DNA from: Pseudohongiella sp.
GTDB taxonomy: Bacteria; Pseudomonadota; Gammaproteobacteria; Pseudomonadales; Pseudohongiellaceae
Assembly (NCBI GenBank): GCA_030651695.1
Contig: JAUSCD010000029.1
Location: 1-64,000 of the forward strand
Direction: 5' to 3'
DNA: 64,000 bases
This document shows, one piece after another, positions 42,111-50,392 of the stretch. The notes below the pieces were generated by a model that did not search any database, was not told where the DNA came from, and saw nothing but the letters and a program-made list of their open reading frames with translations. Within the stretch, counting starts at the first letter, position 1, and every line of letters begins with the position of its first letter. A program made the position numbers and the translations under genes.

Positions 42111-43115
42111 ATGTTTGCACGATTTAGGGATGAAAATGCACTGATGGACCCCGGATCAGGGATGCCGGGTACGGTCCATGTGCGTGCAGGATCGGCGGAA
42201 CCTGATTCAGGTAAACCAGATCAGGATGTTTTTCATACTCTGATGCTGGAAAGTGGAAGGCGCCTTGCCTGGGCTGAATTCGGGCATCGCCACGGTTATC
42301 CCATCCTTTATATGCACCGACAAGGCGGCTCCAGACTTGAGGCGCTGTTTCTGCATGACGCAGCGGAAGCGGCTGGTTTTCGCCTGATTTCGGTTGATCG
42401 CCCGGGTTTGGGCGGTTCTGATTTTTTTGCCTTTGATGATCCGGCTGCGCTTGCAGAGGATTACATCCAGCTGATGGACCAGCTCAATTTGCCACAAGTG
42501 GCTGTATTGTCGTGGGGTGGTGGTAGTCGTTTTGCACTGGCTCTGGCGTCACAGTTTCCCTCGCGCGTAAGTTTTCTCAATCTGCTCTCTCCGCTTGAGC
42601 GCGGCTGCGCACTGGCAAAGAACCGTGTGTTTGGGTTCGTGTTCCGATCTGCTGTCAGAATGATGCTGACGCTTCGGTCTGTGCGGGTGGCCAAAGATGA
42701 GTCGCGATATTTGAGGCGTTGGCGTGAGCAGGTATGTTATGCCGACCGCAAGCTGATGGACGATCCGAAAGTAAGTTCTTTGCTGGCACGTATAGCCCGT
42801 GAATCCATCAGCCAGGGTGCTGCCGGTCTGGCGCAGGATATCTGGATTGGGTTGGCTGCTTCCGGGGTCGACTTGTCAGTTCTGCCTATGCCTGTGCATG
42901 TATGGAACGGGTCTGCAGATACTATCAGCAGGCCAAAGGCAGTGGGAGCGGATGAGGAGAGTTTGAACTGCGCCGGCACTACGTCCGGAATTGTCAGGCA
43001 TTGGGTTCACCGGCAGGGGCATCTGTTTTTCAGCCATGCTGCCGGTGACATCTTCAGTGTCGCCAGACGGATAGTGGGAATCAGCCTGGGTGGCGTCTAC
43101 CCACTACACCGCTGA
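42111..43115 (+). CDS. Alpha/beta-hydrolase fold protein without nucleophile Ser
   Basis: A 334-residue protein with an alpha/beta-hydrolase core from about residue 42: WAEFGHRHGYPILYMHRQGGSRLE (HGxP-like oxyanion region), VDRPGLGGSD, and a nucleophile elbow reading VLSWGGGSRFALALA. Aligned with the usual VLGWSGGGPYALA, the nucleophile Ser is Gly136. The acid (in WNGSADTISRP) and the His (in HRQGHLFF) remain. It is either inactive as a hydrolase or uses another chemistry. ATG start after AAGGTAG. The 3' end overlaps the convergent DUF6316 gene by 35 bases. Confidence 0.75.
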   Translation: MFARFRDENALMDPGSGMPGTVHVRAGSAEPDSGKPDQDVFHTLMLESGRRLAWAEFGHRHGYPILYMHRQGGSRLEALFLHDAAEAAGFRLISVDRPGLGGSDFFAFDDPAALAEDYIQLMDQLNLPQVAVLSWGGGSRFALALASQFPSRVSFLNLLSPLERGCALAKNRVFGFVFRSAVRMMLTLRSVRVAKDESRYLRRWREQVCYADRKLMDDPKVSSLLARIARESISQGAAGLAQDIWIGLAASGVDLSVLPMPVHVWNGSADTISRPKAVGADEESLNCAGTTSGIVRHWVHRQGHLFFSHAAGDIFSVARRIVGISLGGVYPLHR

Positions 43116-43350
43116 TTCGGAAATGCGGCTTGGAACTTGCCATTGCCTGTTGTTGACTGTCCATCAGTTCCTGGACAAATTTTGTCAGCATCAGCTCAGC
43201 TTCATCCCTGTATCGGAAAGGACCAACATCGTTACCTTCCCTTGTACGGAAATACCAGAGTCCGCTGGACGTGAAAAGTCTGTCTGACCGGTAAAACTCT
43301 ACTGAATTACTGTCTGCAAGGCGGGACTGCTGCGTGTTGTTGTTATACAT
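43081..43350 (-). CDS. DUF6316 family small protein
   Basis: An 89-residue protein of unknown function. The core RSDRLFTSSGLWYFRTREGNDVGPFRYRDEAELMLTKFV fits the DUF6316 pattern (WYFxTREG, GPF). No signal or membrane segment. It has GGAG upstream of its ATG. It converges on, and overlaps the end of, the hydrolase-like gene. Confidence 0.7.
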   Translation of the reverse strand: MYNNNTQQSRLADSNSVEFYRSDRLFTSSGLWYFRTREGNDVGPFRYRDEAELMLTKFVQELMDSQQQAMASSKPHFRISGVVGRRHPG

Positions 43351-43684
43351 GGCAGGCTCTCCGGGGGGGTTCTGATATCAGGTTTCAGATGTAAGGCGCT
43401 TGGTTTTACTACTGGTTTAATACTTATATTTCGCCCGTTTTTGCTTGTGTGTTTTTCCGTATCACGACCCCATAGTAGACCACCCGTTTCAGGAAGAGAA
43501 TCCCTGTGATCAATAAAATTCGGTGTTTATATAAAAATTGCGTGAAATGGGCTGCACTGTAAATATTATTGAATAAAGACGGTTGATATGGGACAATCGC
43601 GCTCTTCAAAATACCCTGATTTCTATATAACTCATTGATATAGTTGATAGAAATTATTTTAGCCGACTTATAACAACCGTTGAT
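43351..43684. other. AT-rich intergenic region upstream of tig
   Basis: About 330 bases clearly more AT-rich than the flanking genes. It must hold the tig promoter and the DUF6316 promoter. TTGATA near 43636 with TTTAGC 17 bases on is the best plus-strand pair I see but is weak. No convincing small gene; the minus-strand open frame entering from tig lacks family features. Confidence 0.4.
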
Positions 43685-43712
43685 ACCGGGTGTGCGCGAA
43701 GGGCACACCGGT
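43685..43712 (+). promoter_or_regulatory. Hairpin in the tig leader
   Basis: ACCGGGTGTGC (43685-43695) / GCACACCGGT (43703-43712) forms a 10-bp stem with one bulged G, ending 4 bases before the GAGG Shine-Dalgarno of tig. It may protect the 5' end or tune translation. Confidence 0.45.
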
Positions 43713-43727
43713 CCGCGAGGAATTTTC

Positions 43728-45137
43728 ATGCAAGTTTCGATTGAAACCACCACTGGATTAGAGCGTCGTATGACAATCGGCGTACCCGCCGCAGAAATTG
43801 AGAATGCTGTCGCTGCGCGCCTTGCCGAAGCGGCGAAAACCGTCAAGATTAACGGTTTCCGCAAAGGCAAGATTCCAATGAGTGTGATCAAAAATCGTTT
43901 TGGTCAGGGTGTTCGTCAGGAAGTGCTCGGCGATGTCATGAGTCGTGCCTATTACGCTGCTGTTACAGAGCAGAACGTCAAGCCCGCTGGCCAGCCCCGC
44001 ATAGAGCCAAAGTCTCTGGATGAGGGTAAGGATCTGGAGTTTGTTGCAACATTCGAAGTGTATCCGGAAGTGACGCTGGCAGATTTCTCTGCGATCAAGG
44101 CCGACAAGCTGATTGCTGATGTTACTGATAAAGACGTCGACACCATGATCGAGAATCTGCGTCAGCAGCGTCAGAACTGGGAAGAAGTGAAGCGTCAGGC
44201 AAAAAATGGTGACATGGTCACTATCGACTTTACCGGGTCAGTTGACGGTGAGGTGTTCCCGGGCGGCACTGGCAAGAACACCAATCTGGTACTTGGGTCA
44301 GAGCGTATGATCCCCGGATTCGAAAAAGGTTTGCTGAAAGCCAAAGCAGGCGATGAAGTGTCACTTGATCTGACCTTCCCGGAAGATTACCGCAACAAGG
44401 ATCTGGCAGGTAAACCTGTTGTATTCACGATCACAGTGAATAAAGTATCTGCTGCAGTGATGCCAGAACTGAATGAAGAATTTTTTACAGCGTTTGGCGT
44501 AAATGAAGGTGGTCTGGAAGGTTTCCGCAAGGAAGTTGCTTCCAACATGGAGCGTGAACTGCGCAAGGCGAGCAAGAACCGCCTGAAAACAACAGTCATG
44601 GATATGCTGCTGGAGCAGAATGAGCTGGAGGTGCCCAAGGCACTGACAGGCGCAGAAATTCATGTTCTTCGTCAGCAGGCTCTGCAGCAGTTTGGTGCAG
44701 GCGCCAAGAATCTGGATCCATCCCTGTTGCCGGATGAATTGTTCCGCGAACAGGCAGAAAAGCGTGTCAAACTGGGTCTGATTCTCGGTGAAGTGATCAA
44801 GCAGCGTGGTATGCGCGCGGAAGCGGCAAAGGTTCGCGAGGCGATTGAAGATATCGCTGCGACCTATGAGTCACCGGAAGAGGTGATCAACTGGTACTAC
44901 AGCAACAAAGAGCAGCTCGATGCGGTTGAGTCAGCTGTGCTGGAAGATCAGGTGTTCGATGTGATTTTCGAACAAGCCAAGCTGAAAGAAGTTAAAGTAA
45001 GTTACGAAGAGCTGACTCGTCCAAAAGCACCGGGTGCTGATGGCGAAGCTGGCACGGAAAAGAAGGCGGCCAAGAAAAAGTCTTCTAAAAAAGCAGCAGA
45101 ATCAGCCGATGAGTCATCTGAAGGTTCTGCGGAATAA
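43728..45137 (+). CDS. tig: Trigger factor
   Basis: Ribosome-bound chaperone with peptidyl-prolyl isomerase activity. From the ATG at 43728 (GAGGAA upstream) there are 469 residues: the ribosome-binding tail domain with the signature NGFRKGKIPMSVIKNRFG, the FKBP domain around GDMVTIDFTGSVDGEVFPGG, and the helical C-terminal chaperone domain. The last 35 or so residues are a Lys/Ala then Ser/Glu-rich tail absent from the E. coli protein (432). It heads the tig-clpP-clpX-lon cluster. Confidence 0.97.
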   Translation: MQVSIETTTGLERRMTIGVPAAEIENAVAARLAEAAKTVKINGFRKGKIPMSVIKNRFGQGVRQEVLGDVMSRAYYAAVTEQNVKPAGQPRIEPKSLDEGKDLEFVATFEVYPEVTLADFSAIKADKLIADVTDKDVDTMIENLRQQRQNWEEVKRQAKNGDMVTIDFTGSVDGEVFPGGTGKNTNLVLGSERMIPGFEKGLLKAKAGDEVSLDLTFPEDYRNKDLAGKPVVFTITVNKVSAAVMPELNEEFFTAFGVNEGGLEGFRKEVASNMERELRKASKNRLKTTVMDMLLEQNELEVPKALTGAEIHVLRQQALQQFGAGAKNLDPSLLPDELFREQAEKRVKLGLILGEVIKQRGMRAEAAKVREAIEDIAATYESPEEVINWYYSNKEQLDAVESAVLEDQVFDVIFEQAKLKEVKVSYEELTRPKAPGADGEAGTEKKAAKKKSSKKAAESADESSEGSAE

Positions 45138-45161
45138 TACACGCAACGGATACGTTAGCTG

Positions 45162-45800
45162 ATGAGAAGATCTGAAACCATTTCGAGTGAATCGATGCTG
45201 TCGATGATACAGTCCAGCCTGGTCCCCATGGTCGTTGAACAAACGGCGCGTGGGGAGCGTGCGTACGATATTTATTCGCGATTGCTCAAAGAACGGGTAA
45301 TTTTCCTGGTAGGTCCGGTTGAAGATCACATGGCCAATCTTGTGGTAGCGCAGTTGTTGTTTCTTGAGTCAGAAAATCCTGACAAAGACATTCATCTGTA
45401 TATAAACTCGCCGGGTGGCGCAGTGACTGCAGGGTTGTCGATCTACGACACCATGCAATTCATAAAACCTGATGTCAGCACTATGTGCATAGGGCAGGCG
45501 GCCAGCATGGGCGCCTTTCTTCTGACAGGCGGAACCAGGGGCAAGCGTTTTGCTTTGCCTAATTCGCGGATGATGATTCACCAGCCAAGTGGCGGAGCGC
45601 AGGGACAGGCCTCGGATATTGAGATACAGGCCAATGAGATTCTCAAGATGCGTCAGCAACTGAATGAAATCATGGCTTTCCACACAGGAAAGTCGCTGGA
45701 AGAAATCGCACGCGATACCGAACGCGATAATTTCATGAATGCAGAACAGGCAGTATCATACGGCTTGATAGACAAAGTCATTACGCGCAGAGCCGTGTAG
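45162..45800 (+). CDS. clpP: ATP-dependent Clp protease proteolytic subunit
   Basis: Serine peptidase of the ClpXP machine, 212 residues. Catalytic triad Ser115 (GQAASMGAF), His140 (MMIHQPSGG) and Asp189 (DTERDN). The first dozen residues are a likely propeptide. It follows tig by 24 bases and precedes clpX by 17. Confidence 0.98.
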   Translation: MRRSETISSESMLSMIQSSLVPMVVEQTARGERAYDIYSRLLKERVIFLVGPVEDHMANLVVAQLLFLESENPDKDIHLYINSPGGAVTAGLSIYDTMQFIKPDVSTMCIGQAASMGAFLLTGGTRGKRFALPNSRMMIHQPSGGAQGQASDIEIQANEILKMRQQLNEIMAFHTGKSLEEIARDTERDNFMNAEQAVSYGLIDKVITRRAV

Positions 45801-45817
45801 CCTCCGGGAGTAAATGC

Positions 45818-47101
45818 ATGTCAGATGATCGCTACAACAAGGGTGAGGAAAACGGCAAGCTGCTGTATTGCTCGTTCTGTGGCAAAAGCCAGCATGAAGT
45901 GCGCAAGCTGATTGCCGGCCCTTCAGTGTTTGTCTGCGACGAATGTGTGGATCTTTGCAACGACATCATTCGCGAAGAGATTCAGGAAAAAGAAGCAGAG
46001 TCAGGCCGCAAGAAATTGCCAGTTCCAGAGGAAATCAAAAAAACTCTGGACGATTATGTGATTGGTCAGGAAAAAGCCAAAAAGGTGTTGGCGGTGGCGG
46101 TATACAACCACTACAAACGTCTTGGGTATGATCGGCGCAGCGGTGAAGTTGAACTGGGTAAAAGCAATATTCTGATGATAGGCCCGACCGGTACAGGTAA
46201 AACCCTGTTGGCTGAGACGCTGGCCCGTCTGCTTGATGTTCCATTTACCATTGCTGACGCAACGACATTAACCGAAGCAGGTTATGTTGGTGAAGACGTG
46301 GAAAACATCATTCAGAAGCTCTTGCAAAAGTGCGACTACGATGTCGAAAAGGCCCAGATTGGTATTGTTTACATTGATGAAATCGACAAGATTTCCCGCA
46401 AATCAGACAATCCTTCGATTACGCGCGATGTCTCCGGTGAAGGTGTGCAACAGGCATTGCTCAAACTGATAGAAGGCACTGTTGCTTCTGTGCCTCCGCA
46501 GGGTGGCCGTAAGCATCCGCAGCAGGAATTTCTGCAGGTTGATACCTCAAACATCCTGTTTATCTGTGGCGGCGCATTTGCCGGTCTGGACAAGATCATT
46601 CGTGATCGTTCCGAGAAGAGCGGTATTGGTTTCAGTGCTGAAGTGCGCAGCAAAGATGCCGATAAATTGCCCGGTGATACCTTCAGGAATGTAGAGCCTG
46701 AAGATCTTGTGAAGTTTGGTTTGATTCCGGAATTTGTCGGACGTTTGCCGATGATCGCAACGCTTGATGAACTGGATCTGGATGCGCTGATGCGGATTCT
46801 GAAAGAACCTAAAAATTCACTGGTGAAGCAATACGCGAAACTGTTCGAGATGGAAGATGTTGAGATACAGTTCCGTGACGATGCGTTGCAGGCGATTGCC
46901 AAAAAAGCCAAAGAGCGCAAAACCGGAGCACGTGGACTGCGATCCATCATGGAAAGTGTGTTACTGGAGTCCATGTACCGCATTCCATCTATGGGTAATG
47001 TCAGCAAGGTTGTGATTGATGCAGCTGTGATCAATGGCGAGTCTGAACCTTTGTTGATGTACGAAAACGAGCAGGCACCAAGCACTCGCGCAGCAGACTG
47101 A
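45818..47101 (+). CDS. clpX: ATP-dependent Clp protease ATP-binding subunit ClpX
   Basis: AAA+ unfoldase that feeds ClpP. The 427 residues include the N-terminal zinc domain (C18, C21, C40, C43), Walker A GPTGTGKT, Walker [11 protein letters not shown], and the IGF loop (SGIGF) that docks on ClpP. A strong stem-loop overlaps the stop codon. Confidence 0.98.
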   Translation: MSDDRYNKGEENGKLLYCSFCGKSQHEVRKLIAGPSVFVCDECVDLCNDIIREEIQEKEAESGRKKLPVPEEIKKTLDDYVIGQEKAKKVLAVAVYNHYKRLGYDRRSGEVELGKSNILMIGPTGTGKTLLAETLARLLDVPFTIADATTLTEAGYVGEDVENIIQKLLQKCDYDVEKAQIGIVYIDEIDKISRKSDNPSITRDVSGEGVQQALLKLIEGTVASVPPQGGRKHPQQEFLQVDTSNILFICGGAFAGLDKIIRDRSEKSGIGFSAEVRSKDADKLPGDTFRNVEPEDLVKFGLIPEFVGRLPMIATLDELDLDALMRILKEPKNSLVKQYAKLFEMEDVEIQFRDDALQAIAKKAKERKTGARGLRSIMESVLLESMYRIPSMGNVSKVVIDAAVINGESEPLLMYENEQAPSTRAAD

Positions 47102-47117
47102 GTTCTCAGTCTGCTTT
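47093..47117 (+). terminator. Terminator overlapping the clpX stop
   Basis: Perfect inverted repeat GCAGACTGAG (47093-47102) / CTCAGTCTGC (47105-47114), followed by TTTAT. The stop codon TGA is inside the stem. The T-run is short, so it may attenuate rather than fully stop transcription into lon. Confidence 0.6.
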
Positions 47118-47188
47118 ATCGTTTTGAGTCTTTTTCTGACTCATATCATCATTTGTGTTTCTGTCTTGTCTAATAAAGTGTCACGGCT

Positions 47189-47217
47189 CTTGAAATCCGG
47201 CAGCCCAGGCCTCAAAT
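47189..47217 (+). promoter_or_regulatory. Heat-shock (sigma-32-like) promoter of lon
   Basis: CTTGAAA (47189-47195), 14-base spacer, CCTCAAAT (47210-47217), close to the sigma-32 consensus CTTGAAA / CCCCATNT. It ends 27 bases before the lon ATG. lon is a heat-shock gene in E. coli, so the context supports it. Confidence 0.6.
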
Positions 47218-47244
47218 TAGACAACAACAGTCACAACGATACTG

Positions 47245-49707
47245 ATGAGTACGATTATGAGCGATGTTTCTGATAATCCCGCCAGCTTGAACACTGGACT
47301 GCCACTGCTTCCACTTCGCGATGTAGTGGTGTATCCGCAAATTGTCCAACCGCTGTTTGTCGGCCGGCCCCGATCCATTCGCTCGCTTGAAGTTGCGATG
47401 CACAGCCACAAGCAGGTACTGCTGGTTGCGCAGAAGAATGCGTCTGACGATGACCCCGGCATCAAAGATATTTATTCGGTTGGTACCATTGCCACCATCC
47501 TGCAGTTGATACGCTTGCCAGACGGTACAGTGAAGGTATTGGTGGAGGGCGTAACCCGCGCCAGAATTCGAAGTGCTGAACTGCTTGATGATTATTTCCA
47601 GAGCCAGGTTGTGCCCTTGCACTCTGACGCGTTGCCGGAGAAACAAGGTCAGCTGTTGTTGCGTTCCCTGTTGTCACAGTTTGATCAGTACGTTCAGCTC
47701 AGCCGTAAAATTCCGCCTGAGGTGATGAGTTCTATTTCCGGTATAGATGAGCCGGGTCGTATGGTTGACACCATTGCATCACACATGTCGTTGCAACTTC
47801 AGGAAAAGCAGAACCTGTTGGAACTGGTCAGTCTGGAAGCGCGTATTGAACACCTGATGGGGCTGATAGAAGCGGAAATCGATCTGTTCCAGGTTGAAAA
47901 ACGCATCCGTGGCCGTGTTAAAAAGCAGATGGAAAAGAGCCAGCGTGAGTACTATCTGAACGAGCAGATGAAGGCTATTCAGAAGGAAATGGGCGAGCTG
48001 GACGACGCTCCAAACGAAGCTGAAGAACTAAAGAGCCGTATCGAAAAAGCCGGTATGCCGAAGGAAGCCATGGACAAAGCCATGGCCGAATGGAGCAAGC
48101 TGAAGATGATGTCGCCGATGTCTTCGGAGGCATCGGTGGTGCGTACTTACCTGGACTGGATGGTAAACATCCCGTGGAAAAAACGCAGCAAAGTCAGCCT
48201 TGAGCTCGATCGTGCACAAGAGATTCTGAATGCGGACCACTACGGTCTGGAAGAGGTAAAAGAGCGCATCCTTGAGTATCTGGCGGTTCAAAAACGCGTC
48301 AAAAAGCTTAAAGGACCCATCCTCTGTCTGGTGGGGCCGCCCGGTGTTGGCAAGACATCCCTGGGCGAATCCATCGCCAAAGCCACCAATCGCAAATTTG
48401 TTAGGATGGCTTTGGGTGGCGTGCGTGATGAAGCTGAAATACGCGGGCATCGTCGCACTTATATTGGCTCGCTGCCGGGAAAACTGCTGCAGAAGCTGTC
48501 CAAAGCCGGTGTCAAAAACCCCCTGTTCCTGCTTGATGAAATCGACAAGATGGGTATGGATCACCGCGGTGACCCTGCTTCAGCCTTGCTTGAGGTACTC
48601 GATCCGGAACAGAACAAGAGCTTTAATGACCACTATCTGGAGGTCGACTACGATTTATCAGAAGTGATGTTTGTTTGTACCTCCAATACCATGAATATTC
48701 CGGGGCCTTTGCTGGATCGTATGGAAGTGATCCGTCTGCCTGGTTATACAGAGGCAGAGAAGGTCAGTATCGCATCGCGTTATCTGTTACCCAAACAGCT
48801 CAAAGCCAATGGCCTGCGCGACAAGGAATTGACGGTACCTGAAGAAAGTATCCGGGACCTGATTCGCTACTACAGCCGCGAGGCTGGCGTGCGTGGACTG
48901 GAGCGCGAAATTGCCAAGCTGTGCCGAAAGGTTGTCAAAGAGGCGGCGCTGAGAGAAGTGGCTTCTGGTGATAAAAAGGCAACAACAACCGTGGTGTTGA
49001 CGCCGGATCTGCTGGAGCATTATTCCGGGGTGCGCAAGTTTGACTATGGCCGTGCTGAAGAGAGCAACCGTATTGGTCAGGTAAACGGCCTTGCGTGGAC
49101 TCAGGTTGGCGGTGAACTGCTAACAATTGAAGCGGTAGCTGTTGAAGGTAAAGGCAAAATAGTCAAAACCGGATCACTGGGTGATGTGATGCAGGAGTCT
49201 ATCCAGGCTGCACTGACTGTTGTCCGCAGCCGCGCTCCCGCGCTCGGGCTCAAGCCAGGGTTCCATGAGCTGGTGGATCTTCATATTCACGTGCCTGAAG
49301 GCGCAACCCCTAAAGACGGCCCCAGTGCGGGTGTCGGCATGTGCACGGCGATAGCCTCGGTACTGACGGGGATTCCGGTACGCGCTGACGTAGCAATGAC
49401 CGGGGAAATTACCCTGAGAGGTCAGGTCTTGAGAATCGGAGGTCTGAAAGAAAAATTGCTGGCGGCTCATCGCGGCAATATCAAGACGGTCATCATACCG
49501 GAGGACAACGAAAGAGATCTGAAAGAGATCCCGGACAATATCAAAGCCGATCTGTCGATTCACCCGGTCAAGTGGATTGATCAGGTGCTTGAGCTTGCAC
49601 TGGAGCGGGTCCCTATGCCCCTGAGTGAAGCAGCGGCAGATGCCGGAAATGCTGCAAAAGAAGCCCGTGAAAGCATAAAAGATGAAAATGCCGTCAGTAC
49701 CCACTGA
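47245..49707 (+). CDS. lon: ATP-dependent protease Lon
   Basis: AAA+ serine protease for damaged and regulatory proteins, 820 residues. N-terminal substrate domain ([19 protein letters not shown]), AAA module with GPPGVGKTS and [10 protein letters not shown], and the protease domain with catalytic Ser in [10 protein letters not shown] and the paired Lys downstream. ATG 47245 is used; an ATG four codons later is possible and the Shine-Dalgarno is poor for both. Confidence 0.97.
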   Translation: MSTIMSDVSDNPASLNTGLPLLPLRDVVVYPQIVQPLFVGRPRSIRSLEVAMHSHKQVLLVAQKNASDDDPGIKDIYSVGTIATILQLIRLPDGTVKVLVEGVTRARIRSAELLDDYFQSQVVPLHSDALPEKQGQLLLRSLLSQFDQYVQLSRKIPPEVMSSISGIDEPGRMVDTIASHMSLQLQEKQNLLELVSLEARIEHLMGLIEAEIDLFQVEKRIRGRVKKQMEKSQREYYLNEQMKAIQKEMGELDDAPNEAEELKSRIEKAGMPKEAMDKAMAEWSKLKMMSPMSSEASVVRTYLDWMVNIPWKKRSKVSLELDRAQEILNADHYGLEEVKERILEYLAVQKRVKKLKGPILCLVGPPGVGKTSLGESIAKATNRKFVRMALGGVRDEAEIRGHRRTYIGSLPGKLLQKLSKAGVKNPLFLLDEIDKMGMDHRGDPASALLEVLDPEQNKSFNDHYLEVDYDLSEVMFVCTSNTMNIPGPLLDRMEVIRLPGYTEAEKVSIASRYLLPKQLKANGLRDKELTVPEESIRDLIRYYSREAGVRGLEREIAKLCRKVVKEAALREVASGDKKATTTVVLTPDLLEHYSGVRKFDYGRAEESNRIGQVNGLAWTQVGGELLTIEAVAVEGKGKIVKTGSLGDVMQESIQAALTVVRSRAPALGLKPGFHELVDLHIHVPEGATPKDGPSAGVGMCTAIASVLTGIPVRADVAMTGEITLRGQVLRIGGLKEKLLAAHRGNIKTVIIPEDNERDLKEIPDNIKADLSIHPVKWIDQVLELALERVPMPLSEAAADAGNAAKEARESIKDENAVSTH

Positions 49708-49722
49708 TGGCGGTGTTTTCTG

Positions 49723-49752
49723 TTGACATCACTTTCCAGCGCTTGGTATAAA
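49723..49752 (+). promoter_or_regulatory. hupB promoter
   Basis: Consensus TTGACA (49723-49728), 18-base spacer, TATAAA (49747-49752). It predicts a leader of about 140 bases before the hupB GTG. Confidence 0.7.
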
Positions 49753-49897
49753 GTGGCCGTTGTTCGCAGCTGGAACGCCGCGCGCCGCCTGATCATTGGC
49801 CTCTGCAGTTTTTAAACCTCCAGATTGGAAGTGAGCAGGGGCACAAACAAAACATTATGACAAATTATCAACAGGTACAGAAAAACAAGGGGATATC

Positions 49898-50173
49898 GTG
49901 AATAAATCAGAATTGATCGAAGCCGTTGCCGCGAGCGCAGATTTACCTAAAGCCGCAGCTGCACGAGTGATCGATGCAATGATCGACACCATCACAGAGT
50001 CACTGCAAAAGAGTGAGCCGGTTGTGTTGGTCGGTTTCGGTACTTTCGGTACGAAAGAGCGTGCAGCCCGTACCGGCCGTAACCCACAAACTGGCGCTAC
50101 GATCGAGATCAAAGCGGCTAAAGTGCCAAATTTCAAACCAGGCAAAGCGTTGAAAGACGCCGTAAATTCCTGA
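49898..50173 (+). CDS. hupB: DNA-binding protein HU-beta
   Basis: Nucleoid histone-like protein, 91 residues, with [21 protein letters not shown] at the start, the DNA-binding arm [21 protein letters not shown] and the C-terminal [17 protein letters not shown] start with AAGGGG upstream. Between lon and ppiD, as in E. coli. Confidence 0.98.
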   Translation: MNKSELIEAVAASADLPKAAAARVIDAMIDTITESLQKSEPVVLVGFGTFGTKERAARTGRNPQTGATIEIKAAKVPNFKPGKALKDAVNS

Positions 50174-50179
50174 GTTTGA

Positions 50180-50235
50180 CGAGCCCTGGAGAAACTTTAT
50201 CTGACTCTTTGAGTTTTCTCTGAGTCAAGGGCTCG
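50180..50235 (+). promoter_or_regulatory. Long stem-loop downstream of hupB
   Basis: CGAGCCCT (50180-50187) pairs with AGGGCTCG (50228-50235). Inside, GGAGAAACT (50188-50196) nearly pairs with AGTTTTCTC (50212-50220), giving a two-segment stem. It has no T-run and may stabilise the hupB mRNA end. Confidence 0.5.
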
Positions 50236-50273
50236 AATCTGATCAGTTCTCAAGGTGCAGATCAGGTTTAAGT

Positions 50274-50303
50274 AAAGGGCGCATCCATGATGCGCCCTTT
50301 TAG
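50274..50303 (+). terminator. Rho-independent terminator after hupB
   Basis: Twelve-bp stem AAAGGGCGCATC (50274-50285) / GATGCGCCCTTT (50289-50300), 3-base loop, followed by TTAG; only four Ts including the stem. Confidence 0.75.
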
Positions 50304-50392
50304 TTTAAGTACTCTCCGTTTGGGTACTATCAGTTCAAGTCCTTTCAGTACAGTACAAACCGGACTCCCGTGAATGCCGGTCAGGAAACAGT

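Noticed and set aside
43424-43891. 155-codon minus-strand frame across the tig start
   Set aside because: It runs antisense through conserved tig codons and the AT-rich intergenic region, with no family features or Shine-Dalgarno.
46369-47085. 238-codon antisense frame inside clpX
   Set aside because: Ser/Ile/Arg-rich shadow of clpX codon usage; no recognisable domain.
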